Source: Gari tellinella (lineage: Eukaryota; Mollusca; Bivalvia; Cardiida; Psammobiidae). Taken from it: a stretch of DNA of 64,000 nt. The position numbers and the translations under genes were made by a program. The DNA is taken from contig OV277862.1 of assembly GCA_922989275.2 (NCBI GenBank), positions 18,085,543 through 18,149,542 of the forward strand, read 5' to 3'. The notes under the pieces are model-generated. The model saw only the letters and a program-made list of their open reading frames with translations. It had not been told where the DNA came from and made no database searches. The first letter of the stretch is position 1, and every line of letters starts with the position of its first letter. Positions 10,126-21,300 of this stretch are shown piece by piece.

Positions 10126-11690
10126 TGGGGGTTGTATTGACATGTTGAACAGCTGACCATTAGGCTTTATATTTTGACAGAAGCTAGTATTTTCCCTAAT
10201 GAATCATATATTGTGCACCTATACTTTTCTAATCTCCTTCTTTAAAATAAGCTTATGCCATATTATACAAGACATTACATATATATAGCTTACCGCATTT
10301 TCAAAATCAAAACAAAATCCACTTTCAACAATTATCCAATGATATTTACATCCTGGTGAAGGTAAATTTGGCTAACATTTTATAACAGTTTGAATCCAGA
10401 TCATACACCAAACTCAATAACATTTGATCAAAATCATTCTCAAATGTGTTAAACTCTCTTCAGTTTGATATATACAGACGTTTACGAAATGCAGATTATA
10501 ATTTTGAAGCATCCGACGTTTCAGAGAAGTCAAATGTCAATAACAATAACAACATGCTGCATGCTAAGTTTTAAATTTAAAATGTAATAACAAGAAACAT
10601 AAAGATGGAATAAATTTCTACAAATGTCCCACTCTTTTTAATATTTACAGTATGTACAACCTATTCTTTTTGCAACTTCTTCAGTCTTTCATGATATATC
10701 TACTAATGCTATAAAATATATAAATAGTTAAAATGTTATGTTTTTCATTGCTGTGGCAACGGTGCGAACATAACACTATCAATGATTTTTCATTTGATAT
10801 ACAAAATAGCATTCTAAGGCAACGTTAACAATATTCTAGGCAACATAAATAACACTATAAATGGTTTGTGATAAATCCCACAAGCATCTGTTAACAACTG
10901 TAAATATATGTACAACCTCTTCCCGGTATCCTTGCAAGTGCGAACATTTTTTCTGCCTTATGTTTTTCTTTGTCAAATAAGCTACATTTACTTTAACTTT
11001 TGTTCTTATTAAGCAGAGTCCAATGTTTATATATCTGTCACATATTAGAAAATTGTTAATATACACAATTATAACATTCTTAGGCAAGTGCAAACTGTCT
11101 AAAGTTGACAACTTGAACAAAGACAACCTGAACATATTATTTTGTTTTAGAAATAGTAAAAAAAAAAGTATCAGATTGAAGTTTTGGGATAAAACGCTAC
11201 AAAAATTACAAAATTCATATTCGCAAAAATGACAGCAAAACCAACAGCATCTGGCAAAACATGTACATTGTATATACAAGTATATACACGCAAAATTAAT
11301 ATAAAAAATGAATAAAAATGATGAAAATTAAATAGGTTTTAAATAGCAATCAGAAATTGTGGTTAAATCATACTTCTTATAGAGTTACCATTAACAACAA
11401 AACCATGGCAAATAATGATAAAGAAAAAAAACCACATTACATTTACAAATATACCCTAAATTTCATAAATAACACATCAAAAATATCAATAATTTATCCA
11501 GTTTCATGTCATGAAAACATTGAAATCCAAAATATGTAATTATTGTAACCTCAGTTCGTTCAATGCCTACTTTAGAAATATCAGCATGTGTAGGCGTTTT
11601 GCAGAGTTTCTAATTGTAATTGTTTAGACTGTTAAAGACTAACACTGTCAAGGCCATCTGGGACCTCAGCAGGAATGCAGCTCAGCATTT
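10126..11690. other. AT-rich DNA, no convincing gene
   Basis: ORFs of up to 147 codons exist (minus strand, 10836-11279), but composition is low-complexity and Cys/Phe/Leu-heavy. Part of it (10640-10960) faintly resembles 12420-12910 (for example TATTTACAGTATGTACAAC / TATTTACAGTATATACAAC), suggesting an old duplicated repeat. Confidence 0.5.
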
Positions 11691-11696
11691 AAGTAT

Positions 11697-12150
11697 AGCT
11701 ACTTAATGTGGGAAGAAAGTAAATCATACAGCCACTTTATGAGCTTTTTGCCTTACTGTCAACCTAATTTAAGCTGTCACAATGTAAACAATTATGTCAT
11801 TATTTTCTCATCACTTGTTTCCAATGAGAGAAGTGAAACGATTAAACATACAGCTTATTACTAAACAAGTTTACAATCATAATTACATAATGAGCTCTGT
11901 CATGACAAAACCAGCCTTATTGCATTATCTACTAAATATGGGAAGAAAGTAAGTCATAAAGCACCTATATGAGCTTTTTGCCTAACTTTCAACCTGATTT
12001 AAGCTGTCACAATGTTTACAATAAACTAATGTCATTAACATTTTTCTTATGACATGTTTCAAATGAGATGAGTGAAATGATTAAACATGGTTCTTATAAC
12101 TGCACAAGTTTACAATCATAATTACCTAACCAGCCTTATTGCATTGCAAA
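11697..12150 (+). repeat. diverged tandem duplication, about 230-bp unit
   Basis: GGGAAGAAAGTAAATCATA at 11710 and GGGAAGAAAGTAAGTCATA at 11940 start parallel copies. Both contain GAGCTTTTTGCC, AAGCTGTCACAATGT and CAAGTTTACAATCATAATTA. Each also holds a decayed family A hairpin. Confidence 0.85.
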
Positions 12151-12266
12151 ATTGAACAGACCAAGCACCGTTGTAGCCCCAGAATCTGCATCTGAGTTTG
12201 GTCTACACTGCTAAATACTGTATATAATACTGCTAGATACAATGCTTTAGTTGCATGTGGGTGTCG

Positions 12267-12335
12267 AACAGTGTAGATTTAACACCAGCCTCTCCGTCTT
12301 TGATACGGCGACTGGCCTTGATCTACACAGTTTGC
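12267..12335. repeat. hairpin, family B
   Basis: GAACAGTGTAGATTTAACACCAG... mirrored by ...ACTGGCCTTGATCTACACAG. Confidence 0.6.
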
Positions 12336-12339
12336 GATG

Positions 12340-13305
12340 TAATAAGTCAGGTTTTCTCATGGCACGGCTCATATGCATTCTTCCCATCTAGGTTATATCA
12401 ATATCTACAGACATGACCTACTCTTTTCAGTATTTACAGTATATACAACATACTTTTTTTTCTTCAATTTTTTCACTTTTTTTTTCAACAAATGCAAAAT
12501 AACGTGTGTTCAGTATGTACAAAATGAAATTATTACCTGACAAACATTTGTTATTGTTAAATGGTAAAATACATAGGAAAACAGACTCTCAAGCATTATA
12601 TACATGATGCAAAGAACACGATACTACTCTACCTATCAATTTAGCACAAGCATACAAGTACATTGCCTTGTACATTAAGCATGTACAATTAGAGTAATTC
12701 AAATAATATTTAATACTAGACATTATACACAAATACCGCCTTTCTTAGGCAATATCCAACTGAACATACATTTTGACAAATATTAGAACCATTATCTTGG
12801 TCATGGATTTTTTTTAAATAACTGTGTGTACCTCTGCACAGTATCTCTGCAAGTACATATACATGTAAAACTAAGGTTGACATACGTTTCTTTTCCAAAC
12901 AAGCTACCATAATTATCTGCTTTCATCTATTGTAAAACATTTAACAACTAAATGACAAGGCCAGTCTTATTTTTAGACTGACCCGAGTCTGCACTATTTT
13001 CTTGGAATAGTTAAATACTAATTTTAATAGCCAATTTAATAGTTACAATGTTTGATGCTCATAAAGGGTTTATAGAGTTTTATAAATGAATATTCAGGGG
13101 AGAAGGGTTTTTATAATCATTACATAGCATTTCAATATATGACAATCTGAGTATTTACAAAAACTATTAAGATGAGATTTAAATCAAAGTGTCAGATCCT
13201 ACTTTGAATACTATCTACATATACAACTATTTTCAAACGTTACTATACAAATACACCAATGTTATAAGTTAAATAAGCAATACTTTTAAAATACCATTAA
13301 CCCAT
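12340..13305. other. AT-rich DNA, no supported gene
   Basis: It contains a weak echo of 10640-10960 (see that entry) and otherwise nothing recognisable on either strand. Confidence 0.45.
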
Positions 13306-13545
13306 TACTTCATAGCTACAAGGTTTAACGCATTTAATTAATTCTTCCACTAACGATCCATTTTATACAGTAATGAATATGTAACATAAGCACTATTTCC
13401 TTTAGCCTAGCATTCAACAGATTAAAGCATTCAGGCGCATTCTGCTTTCTTTTCCATTTATTTTAAGTGGTCATCTGTCTTCAAAACGAAGAAACAGAAA
13501 ATTGGACAGCCTTTGAGATGATGCTATCAATCCATGTGACTATCT
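13306..13545. mobile_element. hairpin MITE, family A, left TTAA end intact
   Basis: It begins TTAACCCATTACTTCATAGC and has the AATTAATTCTTCCACT and TTTATACAGTAATGAATATG blocks, a degenerate hairpin (AAAGCATTCAGGCGCATTCTGCTTTC) and the TCTTCAAAACGAAGAAACAG block. Confidence 0.75.
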
Positions 13546-13765
13546 GTCTTGTTTGACTTGTATTTCTTCCATGCAACCACCTTGGTCTGTCCCTCGAGGT
13601 CTATGTACATTACTCAAATAACCACTTTATAATTATACATGTATATCGTCTCCAGCATTCCATAATATTTCAGTAATAATATGAATCTCAATTGGATCCT
13701 TCCCTCAATTACAGTGCTTTACAGCGACTTTACATACTGTTCCACAGAAGATGTTGGTGGCATTT

Positions 13766-13836
13766 TAAAGCAAAAGAAAAGTAAAGAAGAAAACAGATAC
13801 TGTAATTTTCTGCTTCATTGTCAATTGCTTTAAGGA
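13766..13836. repeat. family A hairpin, diverged
   Basis: TTTTAAAGCAAAAGAAAAGT / TTCATTGTCAATTGCTTTAA arms. A TTAACCCTTTGTATGCAG end-like motif lies at about 13936. Confidence 0.55.
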
Positions 13837-14040
13837 CCAACCTATTGACAGCTGAGTATAGGTGATTTGGCTACTGGGTAAATGGTTGAAATGAAAGGGA
13901 AGAACCGCAAAATGGATCATTGAAATCGCTTGTGTTAACCCTTTGTATGCAGAATAGACCCTGAACAAAGGGCTTAATGTACACCATAATTATACTGGTT
14001 TCCAGGATAAAAGAGCTGATACTTTTTAATTGGTCTAACA

Positions 14041-14110
14041 CTGCATTAAATTAGCATTAAATCAGCATTGCAGATGATGTCAATATGCCATCTAACAATC
14101 TGTCGTGATA
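14041..14110 (+). repeat. solitary relic of the 85-bp repeat
   Basis: AGCATTGCAGATGATGTCAA then ATGCCATCTAACAATCTGTC matches the folded box of the 8500-9770 array with several differences. Confidence 0.5.
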
Positions 14111-14859
14111 AAGTGTAGAATTGCTTATATAACTTAACCTGCCCTGCACATTTTATACATTTACCAAAAAAAACAAAAAAACATTATAATTCAACATCTA
14201 ACTTTAAGGTTATTATATCCAATGACTATAACTTGTTCAAATTAACATGTTGAACTAACAATTCCAAAGAATTACAAAGGTGAATACAAATATACAAATG
14301 ACAATAATGGAAGTTATTGATTAAACATCATATTATGACAGTACATAATACGTTTTGTAGACTTCACACCTGTATGTTGCATAGTATTTACAAAACATAC
14401 AGACGAAATATAAATCTTATCTACTTCACCAGTCAGAAATATATTGACTTATTCTGGCTAACCTCAAGCATGGCTACTAGAAAGTAGTGTCTGTTCATCA
14501 ATGAATTGCTGCAATCAAAAGTACAAGGCCTCACTTCAGCACATTTCCAGAATGTCAAGACTGATGTCTGTGAAATAAGGAAGTATTATTTCACTCCAGT
14601 AAATATTTACAATCTATACTATTCACATTGCAAGTACTGTACCCCCAATATATACACTCTGTTCGCAAATAGCACTGCCAACTGCCACTGTTGCTGAAAT
14701 AAGAAAATAATGCTTTTTAACATCACACATGTTGTACAATGAAGTGTAAAATTGCCCTTTACGAACTGTGTAAACAGGGTACCCGAGAGAATACACTTGC
14801 CTTTAAAACAAACTGTGTAAAACAGTATACCCAAGCAGTGTACACTTGCCCTATACAAA
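14111..14859. other. no supported gene
   Basis: Two short opposite-strand ORFs overlap here without coding character. A GTGTAAAATTGCCC / GTGTACACTTGCCC direct repeat recurs about every 45-65 bases in 14745-14860. Confidence 0.45.
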
Positions 14860-14935
14860 CAATGTGGACTTTCTATTCACCAACGGCTTCTATATCAACC
14901 CTCTGATAAGGGTCTGCAGTGTAGATCAATTCGCA
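14860..14935. repeat. hairpin, family B, diverged
   Basis: AACAATGTGGAC ... CAACCCTCTGATAAGGGTC ... TGTAGATC. Confidence 0.45.
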
Positions 14936-15099
14936 ATATATTGTTAAATTCAACCCGAAATAGTAAAAAGTGGACTAGATTTTTCCACTAAAGTTACACG
15001 GGTGAATGATTAACCACTTTTCCAAAGATATTCATTTCATCCATAGTCATAGTCAATAGTGCAAATCACAATAGTTGTGTTTATGACAGGTGCTTACAT

Positions 15100-15290
15100 A
15101 ATTCAGGATGAAAGTTAAAAAGAAGGCTCCTACAGGAACTTTCTACTTTACTTTCATCCAGCCTTAACTCTTTCCCCCATAGCCGAAATATGCAATTCAT
15201 CTAAATCAAACGTTGTTAAATGCAATCTCCTGCTTGAAGCAGAAGGAAGGGAGCTTTCTGTTTCACTTTCATATTGTTTTAAGCTACAAC
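15100..15290. repeat. two adjacent family A hairpins
   Basis: First: AGGATGAAAGTTAAAAAG ... CTTTACTTTCATCCAGCCTTA (about 15110-15170). Then a TTAACTCTTTCCCCCATAG end motif, and a second hairpin around GCAGAAGGAAGGGAGCTTTC ... TTTTAAGC (15230-15285). Confidence 0.65.
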
Positions 15291-15374
15291 TTTTATTCTA
15301 CTACATCAACGAATGGTTATTTGTGGCACCATTTAAAAGGAATAGGTAGAATCCCTCTAATACACTTCTCTGTG

Positions 15375-15436
15375 GACTAAACTGTCACTTGAAGATGTCC
15401 TCTAATCAGGATATTCACTTGCACTGTTTGTCGGTT
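15375..15436. repeat. hairpin, family B, diverged
   Basis: AAACTGTCACTTGAAGATGTC ... CTAATCAGGATATTCACTTG CACTGTTTG. Confidence 0.45.
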
Positions 15437-15469
15437 TGCAAGAACTTTATAAACGCAACCCTAACTTTG

Positions 15470-15700
15470 TAACAAGAGCACGCATGCGGATGGCAATGCT
15501 CATCTGTTTTTGGATATTAGTGCAAAAGGTCAATTGGTAAGTATCCATTGGTATAATATTTTGATATTTCTAGATAGGACTTGGCAAGATTAAAATGCAT
15601 ACCAAAAATTGAAGATTAAGATTTCGGACGACGACGACAACAACGACGACGTCCGTGCAAATGCTGGAGTGACGGCAGTAGCTCGTATTTTCTTAAAAAC
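15470..15700 (+). mobile_element. short Helitron-like element copy
   Basis: It starts AACAAGAGCACGCATGCGGA then GCTCATCTG, the 5' signature shared with 1105 and 39175. The GACGACGACGACAACAACGA tract is like the 3' region of the family. The 3' terminus is not clear. Confidence 0.5.
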
Positions 15701-16152
15701 AAACGAACTACAAAGGACTATACCTTACTGGAAACTAGAATTGTTCATCTGAAGTCTCAGGCATGAAAGAGTCACTTGATCGTCCAGTTTAGAAGTTTAT
15801 GTACATAACATGTCTGGACACATTTACACAGTAACTATTTGGTCCCCATATGTTTTCTGACATTCAACAAAATTGCTGCCACATAACAGATTTCTTTCAA
15901 AACCAAGCATAAGCAACCATCCGATAAAAAGTATGACGATCTCTGAATACAGATAACTACTAAACGAAGGGTAAAACATAGTAATGTTTGTTATATTCGG
16001 ATGTTCCAACGCATGTGTGTCTATACATATCAATAAATAACCTATATGTAAGAACTGTACCAAAAAGACAGAGGTCAAGATAATAAGCTTTGATGCAAAA
16101 TGCTATAATATGTACTTTTTCAATACATTTCAATAATTATGCCATACCTTGT

Positions 16153-16362
16153 TTAATTGTTTAACAGTTTCCTTGCCCTTTTCTGGTTTCTATTCCCGCT
16201 TTTTGGAGTGGACTTTATTTCCTTCATTTCAAAACTTGCTGCCATTTGCGACAATTTAAAATCACGTGAACGTATTTTCTGAAATAAAGATGTATGAATA
16301 AAAGCTCCAGATAAAAGTGAACCAACTAAAGATTTCAAACTTTTCTCAACACGAAAACCCAT
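16153..16362 (-). CDS. hypothetical 69-residue basic protein
   Basis: The start lies in an excellent vertebrate-style context (ATTACCATGGG). Residues 12-28 (SLVGSLLSGAFIHTSLF) are mildly hydrophobic and the last 20 are strongly basic (NRNQKRARK). A donor-like AACAAG/GTATGG sits just after the stop and an acceptor-like TTTATTTCAG lies inside the frame, so this could instead be pieces of a spliced gene. I do not recognise it, and chance is a real possibility. Confidence 0.22.
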   Translation of the reverse strand: MGFRVEKSLKSLVGSLLSGAFIHTSLFQKIRSRDFKLSQMAASFEMKEIKSTPKSGNRNQKRARKLLNN

Positions 16363-16599
16363 GGTAATTAGTTTTCACATCATACGGATTGGTTGAGAAT
16401 ATGGATGTACGTATTTGAAATACTCGCCTTATCTGGAGCTCTGTAGATATGAAACTTCTACCTGTAGTTATTCATCTAACACATAAAGATTAAAGCTGAG
16501 ACTCGTAAATGATCAAAATACAGACAAATCAAAGAGTCCAGTTTTAAACGAAATATATACAGAATGTTAGAATTAACTAGTCATATAACTTCTGGTGAT

Positions 16600-17110
16600 T
16601 AATACCCCTACTTGTTTCTTGTCACAAGAGGCAAATATGTGTATTCCACATGAAAAATGAAACTTGAAAACTTCTGATGCTGAAAGTGGCTTTTCAGATC
16701 ATTGTAGTGTATAACAAATGAGTTTGATACGAAAAGTGAAGTGTTAAATAACAAAGGACAATAACTCCAAAATACTGAAGACACAGTTATGGATATTGTA
16801 CACTGCATTGTGGTCAATGTGATCTATCTGGACTTGGACAAAAAATAACAAAGGACAATAACTCAAAAATACTGAAGAGATCTTGTGCACTGCACTTGTC
16901 GTATTTGAAGTTTGAAGTCTTTTGGAATTATGCTCCGCAAAATCCAGACTTGGCCAATTAAACAAAGGCCAAAATCTCCAAAAATGTTAAATATAGTGTT
17001 ACGGAATTTGTGCACGAAACTTGTGGTCAATGTGATCTATCTGTATTGGAGTTTGAAGTCAACAGGCTTTATACTTTGAAAGTTATGCTCTCGACAAGCT
17101 GGACGAGTTT
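16600..17110. repeat. diverged tandem repeat, about 100-110 bp
   Basis: AACAAAGGACAATAACTCCA / AACAAAGGACAATAACTCAA / AACAAAGGCCAAAATCTCCA begin successive units at about 16750, 16850 and 16960. CAATGTGATCTATCTG is shared. Confidence 0.75.
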
Positions 17111-17119
17111 CACATGAAT

Positions 17120-17480
17120 GAAAATGTCTGGGCTAAAGGCATGTGCGATGTTAGTAATGAAGTAGTAGATTTAAGGGTGAAGTAGTTGCGATCGATGTTA
17201 CAAAAAATTAAATGCAAAGGCTGAGGTCAGTCATGGTTAAGGTCACAGGGGATAGCATTTTCACATGGATAGAAATGTCTTATCATTTGATACGTGTTCT
17301 GAAAGGATGACAAAATTAGGTCAAAGGGTACAGCAGTTGTGAGCACTTTCCAGAATTTAGAAACTTAACCGAACAGGATAGGGTCCAGGTAAAAGTCACA
17401 GGGTTAAAACATCAAATGGATGGAAACGTTTTGTTCCAAAGTACGTGTGCTGCACTTTTGAAAGCTTTAGGCCAAAGATT
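17120..17480. repeat. mollusc-type interspersed repeat, copy 1
   Basis: Blocks such as GGTCACAGGGGATAGCATTT, TCAAAGGGTACAGCAGTTGT and GAGCACTTTCCAGAATTTAG recur in 17960-18330. Non-coding. Confidence 0.7.
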
Positions 17481-17574
17481 ACATACTGAGCGAAAACAGT
17501 TTAGTCATACATTAAGGATGCAGACCATGTCTGCGCGATCACTTATAATGCATAATGACATAAGTAACCGAACT

Positions 17575-17802
17575 TCATGGAACAGAGAGATATATCACCT
17601 GTGCTTTTAACATCTGCGTATAAGGAGGTAACTCCTCTTGTATTGTAACTGCTTTATCAGTCATAAACGAGATTTCAGTCATGGTTTCCTCATGAAAGTT
17701 AGCAGTTGTGTTGGAAAAGGAGCCAGGAACAAAAGTCCAGCCTTTTGGAGAATCATTCTTTACAACTGTGTGTACAATCTTTGCATTGAAAAAAGAGTAC
17801 AT
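17575..17802 (-). pseudogene. exon-like ORF inside the TIR element; possible pore-forming-domain fragment
   Basis: A minus-strand open frame of 75 codons with coding flavour. An acceptor-like TTTTTTCAATGCAAAG precedes IVHTVVKNDSPKGWTFV, and a strong donor-like CACAG/GTGATA follows MLKAQ. The alternating Thr/Ser-rich middle followed by ...EELPPYTQMLKAQ is loosely reminiscent of the Pro-Pro turn at the end of the aerolysin/natterin-type domain. That resemblance is weak, and no complete gene is present. It could also be a downstream exon of a minus-strand gene. Confidence 0.3.
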
Positions 17803-17847
17803 TTTGAAACAACAATACTAGGAAAAAAATTATTGCAGCCGATATCT

Positions 17848-17853
17848 TTATTT
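17848..17853 (-). promoter_or_regulatory. possible polyadenylation signal of the RNF213-like gene
   Basis: AATAAA on the minus strand about 535 bases after the stop codon. The hexamer is common in AT-rich DNA, and it lies inside a small TIR element, so it may not serve this gene. Confidence 0.15.
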
Positions 17854-17959
17854 TCTGCTGATCCTTAATTTCTTTGATATTGTTTTCCAGACCTACAGAA
17901 AACCGGAAATACTGTCTATGGGAAATTTCATGTTAAACAACTGTTTTCGCTCAGTATAG

Positions 17960-18386
17960 TATTAGCGAGCACTTTTAAAAACTCAAGCATGCATTTCGAA
18001 ACCTAAATGAACAAGTTGAAGTCAATCATATGGTTGGAAAAGTCTGGTCTAAAGGTATGTCTGTTGCATGTTAGCTGTCGGTCAAAAGGTATAGTACTTG
18101 TGAGCACTTTTCAAAATTTAAGAACACATTGCGAGATTTAAGCGCAGATGTTGAGATGAAGGTCAAGGTCACAGGTATAAAACTTTCACATGGTTGGGAA
18201 GGTTGTATCATGAGGTATGCGTGGTCTAAATCGGACAGATGTACGTCAAAGGGCATAAAAGGTGTGAACACTTCCTTGAAACTGCTATCGCAAACAGCAA
18301 TGGCAACAGGAATGCCAACAACGGGATGATAACATAAGCTCTCCTGAACATTCATCAAGTGAGCTAAAAAGGTCGAATAGTTCAAT
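17960..18386. repeat. mollusc-type interspersed repeat, copy 2
   Basis: GTCAAAAGGTATAGTACTTG, GAGCACTTTTCAAAATTTAA and GAAGGTCAAGGTCACAGG parallel 17170-17480. It reaches the RNF213 stop codon and may form its 3' UTR. Confidence 0.65.
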
Positions 18387-21300
18387 TCAATGGACCATAG
18401 GCAATGTTAAAAGTACCTCTATTTCTTCATCCAAGAAGGTCACAGCTGAGTAGATATGGCTGACCATCAAACCATCAGGTATGACACTTCCTAATGGCAT
18501 AGTCTCTGATGCACACCGTATCTCTCCATCAATGAAAATCCCAGCGGGCCAGAATGATTCATCGGATATAAATCTTTTCACAGGAATTGTGGGTTCAGCA
18601 TCTCTCACTGAAAGACATCTAAAGACAAATCGTTTTAAGGTCCCCAAGGCTAGCTCCGCTATCTTCAACTTCCAACCTACAAGTTCACTTAAGTGGTTTT
18701 CAATATCAGAGTCTAGAGGTTGTCGAAAGTCATCATCCAGTGCTTCAACTATAGAAGCAGCAGAAAGTTCCTCTAAAACTTCATACAGTGCAACAACGTG
18801 GCATAGTTTTATACAGCTATATGGACTGGGCAGCAAACTGGGTGGTAGAGCTCTTGTAAGAATTGTCCCCCAGTTTTCAACATACTCTATCAATGGCATT
18901 TCTGAATCCCCTTTTGTCTTTTTCATCAAAGCCATTATGATTCCCAAATGTGTCAATAGTTCTGATGCCATATTTGGATCGTTTTCATGATTTGCGTGAA
19001 TGACTTCTGTTGTCTGTTTTGGAAGAGTAGTTTGTTTAACACAAACACGCAATTCTGCTACCAACGAAGCAAAGTTCCTATACATCTCATCTGCAAAAAC
19101 TATCCTGGGTAAAGTGTCGCCCAAATTAATGTAAGCCTTCCCATTCAGCAGCTGAACTGCTAGGAACTTTTCAATTGAGTTGAAGTCATAAACAATTTGT
19201 CTACCATACACATAATGAGACTGTGAGCTGTTGGCTAAGCAATCCTTCCAGGTAACTGTGAAGTCTACAATTTGTTTAGTTGTCACATTTGTAATATCCA
19301 TACGCTGGATCATAGTTTCTCCTGGAGTTCTACAGAGAAATTGTGTAGCTTTACAAACATGAGACAGAACAAGGGATTTATCTAGAAACTGATTCTGTAT
19401 ATTGACTAGTTGTTGAAGAACTCCGAATATGACAGACTGTTTATCAAGAATCAAACAGTCAGCTAGTTTTGACTCTCCATGGAAGCGACCAAGATTTTCA
19501 AATGATGTAGATTGAGTCAAATGTTCTTTTATCACATCCCATGCTTTTTTAAAGGCACTGAACCGTTTTCGTCGTTTATCTTTTTCCTCATTCTTATCTG
19601 TTTGGTGCAAGAATTGTGTCACTGTAATGTTGAAACAGGTGTCTCGTTTCATAATGTAACTTACACTGGAAACTACAAACATATGCCACTGGACAATGGC
19701 TATTATATGCGTGGGTAATGAAAGGTCCTTGTAAGTCTGTAAAACTAGATGTAGGAAAAGAAAGTTTTCCCTTTGCCTTTCAAATTCATACAAAAAGTTT
19801 TCCAAACTTGGTTTTCCACAAATTCGAAACAGATTTTGATGTGTTGCCTTTTTGCTCCCTTTGTTTATTTCAGTAATGTTAAATTCACGGATATAGCCCT
19901 CAACTTCAAAGACTTTGGGCGGTGTAGATTTGTGATGAAGGTCAAAGATATCCTGAATAAAATGATATCTGTTTGAAATGACATTTCCAACCAGTGACAC
20001 AAAGGTTTCTTCCCAAGTATGTCTGTTTATTTCAGTTATCAACTGAGTCATGTCCTTACAGAGGAAGGTTCTACTTTCCAGTAATATTGCTTGAAATATA
20101 GCTGACAAAATGCATTCATTTACATTTAGCAAAAGAAGAATGTTTTTCCAGTGTTCCTCCAAACTAGTCCACGCATGTTCTGTGACATTTTCTGGGACTC
20201 CAATATCTTCTAGGTCATTTGTAGAGGCATTGCCCAAAGCTACTGACCCAAGTAAACAACCATTTGTTAAAATTGAGAGAATGTGATAGACGACTGGAGA
20301 TAAGTGTCTAACACCGACATTCATTCCAATTAGTGATTGAACAAATCCCGTTCTTGCGTTGGTGTGACATTCAGTAGACACATCACAGGGGTTTGCATCT
20401 TTTTCCAAAACATTTCCACAGTTACTGCACGTGAGCTCTACTGAATCCAGCAAACACTGTCTAACTCCACACTTACATGTACACAGAAATGTTTTATTGT
20501 TAATATCATACAATGGGTTATGAGTTGTTGTTTCTGTTGTGCTACCTGGAATACCTGGGAGGTAAAAAAATTTCACATCTCGAGGACTGTGTAAACATTT
20601 AGCTAACACGGGCATGTCTGTCCCTGATGTTGTTTCCGCACTGGCACAGAGTATACTGTATAAGGAGACGAGAACACTTGAGAGATAAAAGTCACTTGAA
20701 CTAGATCCTTGGTGGATTATAAAATCTGAAACATCAAAATCTTGTTTCCCTAACAAGCGTTCAAGAAACCGTAGACTCTCACTTGTCATTAAACATTTGT
20801 TTGCTTCTTCGAAAATGACGGATGCCTGCATATCTTTAGTGTCATCCCTATTCTTATACAGGTTTGGCAAGTAGAAATATTGAGTAACAGCTCCGTATAG
20901 ACCTATCATACCTATGTCATCATTTGTGTTCCCTGTAAACCATAATCCTATCTTTTTTGACAATGAACTTTGTTCACTCGTTTCTTTCAAAATCTTTACA
21001 AGATTGTTTATTATATCAGGTGACTGTATTTTCAAAGGGCACATTTCTGTACAACCTTCAATTATTTCATCTGACCACTCAAGCTGTCCAAAAGTATGAA
21101 ATCTTTCTTTGAGATCTTGTAAGTTTAACCATAGCTTAGCTACAGGATGCTTTATACCCAATACTTTTAAAAAGTACCAACAAAGTGATAAGTCTGGTGA
21201 TTCTTTGTACTCAGAACAATGAAAAACAGGTAATATATCTGGTAATCTTTCTTCTGGTAGAACACCATCCTTGAGGAAGAAATTTGAAAGAAATGTTTTA

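Larger units (their letters stand above)
17486..17954 (-). mobile_element. 469-bp TA-flanked TIR element (Tc1/mariner-type MITE)
   Basis: Termini CTGAGCGAAAACAGTT (17486-17501) and its exact reverse complement (17939-17954) are each flanked by TA. The element splits a mollusc-type repeat (copies on both sides). It contains an exon-like ORF on the minus strand. Confidence 0.65.

Noticed and set aside
10836..11279. 147-codon minus-strand ORF
   Set aside because: AT-rich, Cys/Phe/Leu-heavy with no recognisable motif or splice context; probably chance.
18071..18385. 104-codon minus-strand ORF just after the RNF213 stop as extra coding sequence
   Set aside because: It coincides with a mollusc-type interspersed repeat that has a second copy at 17120-17480.
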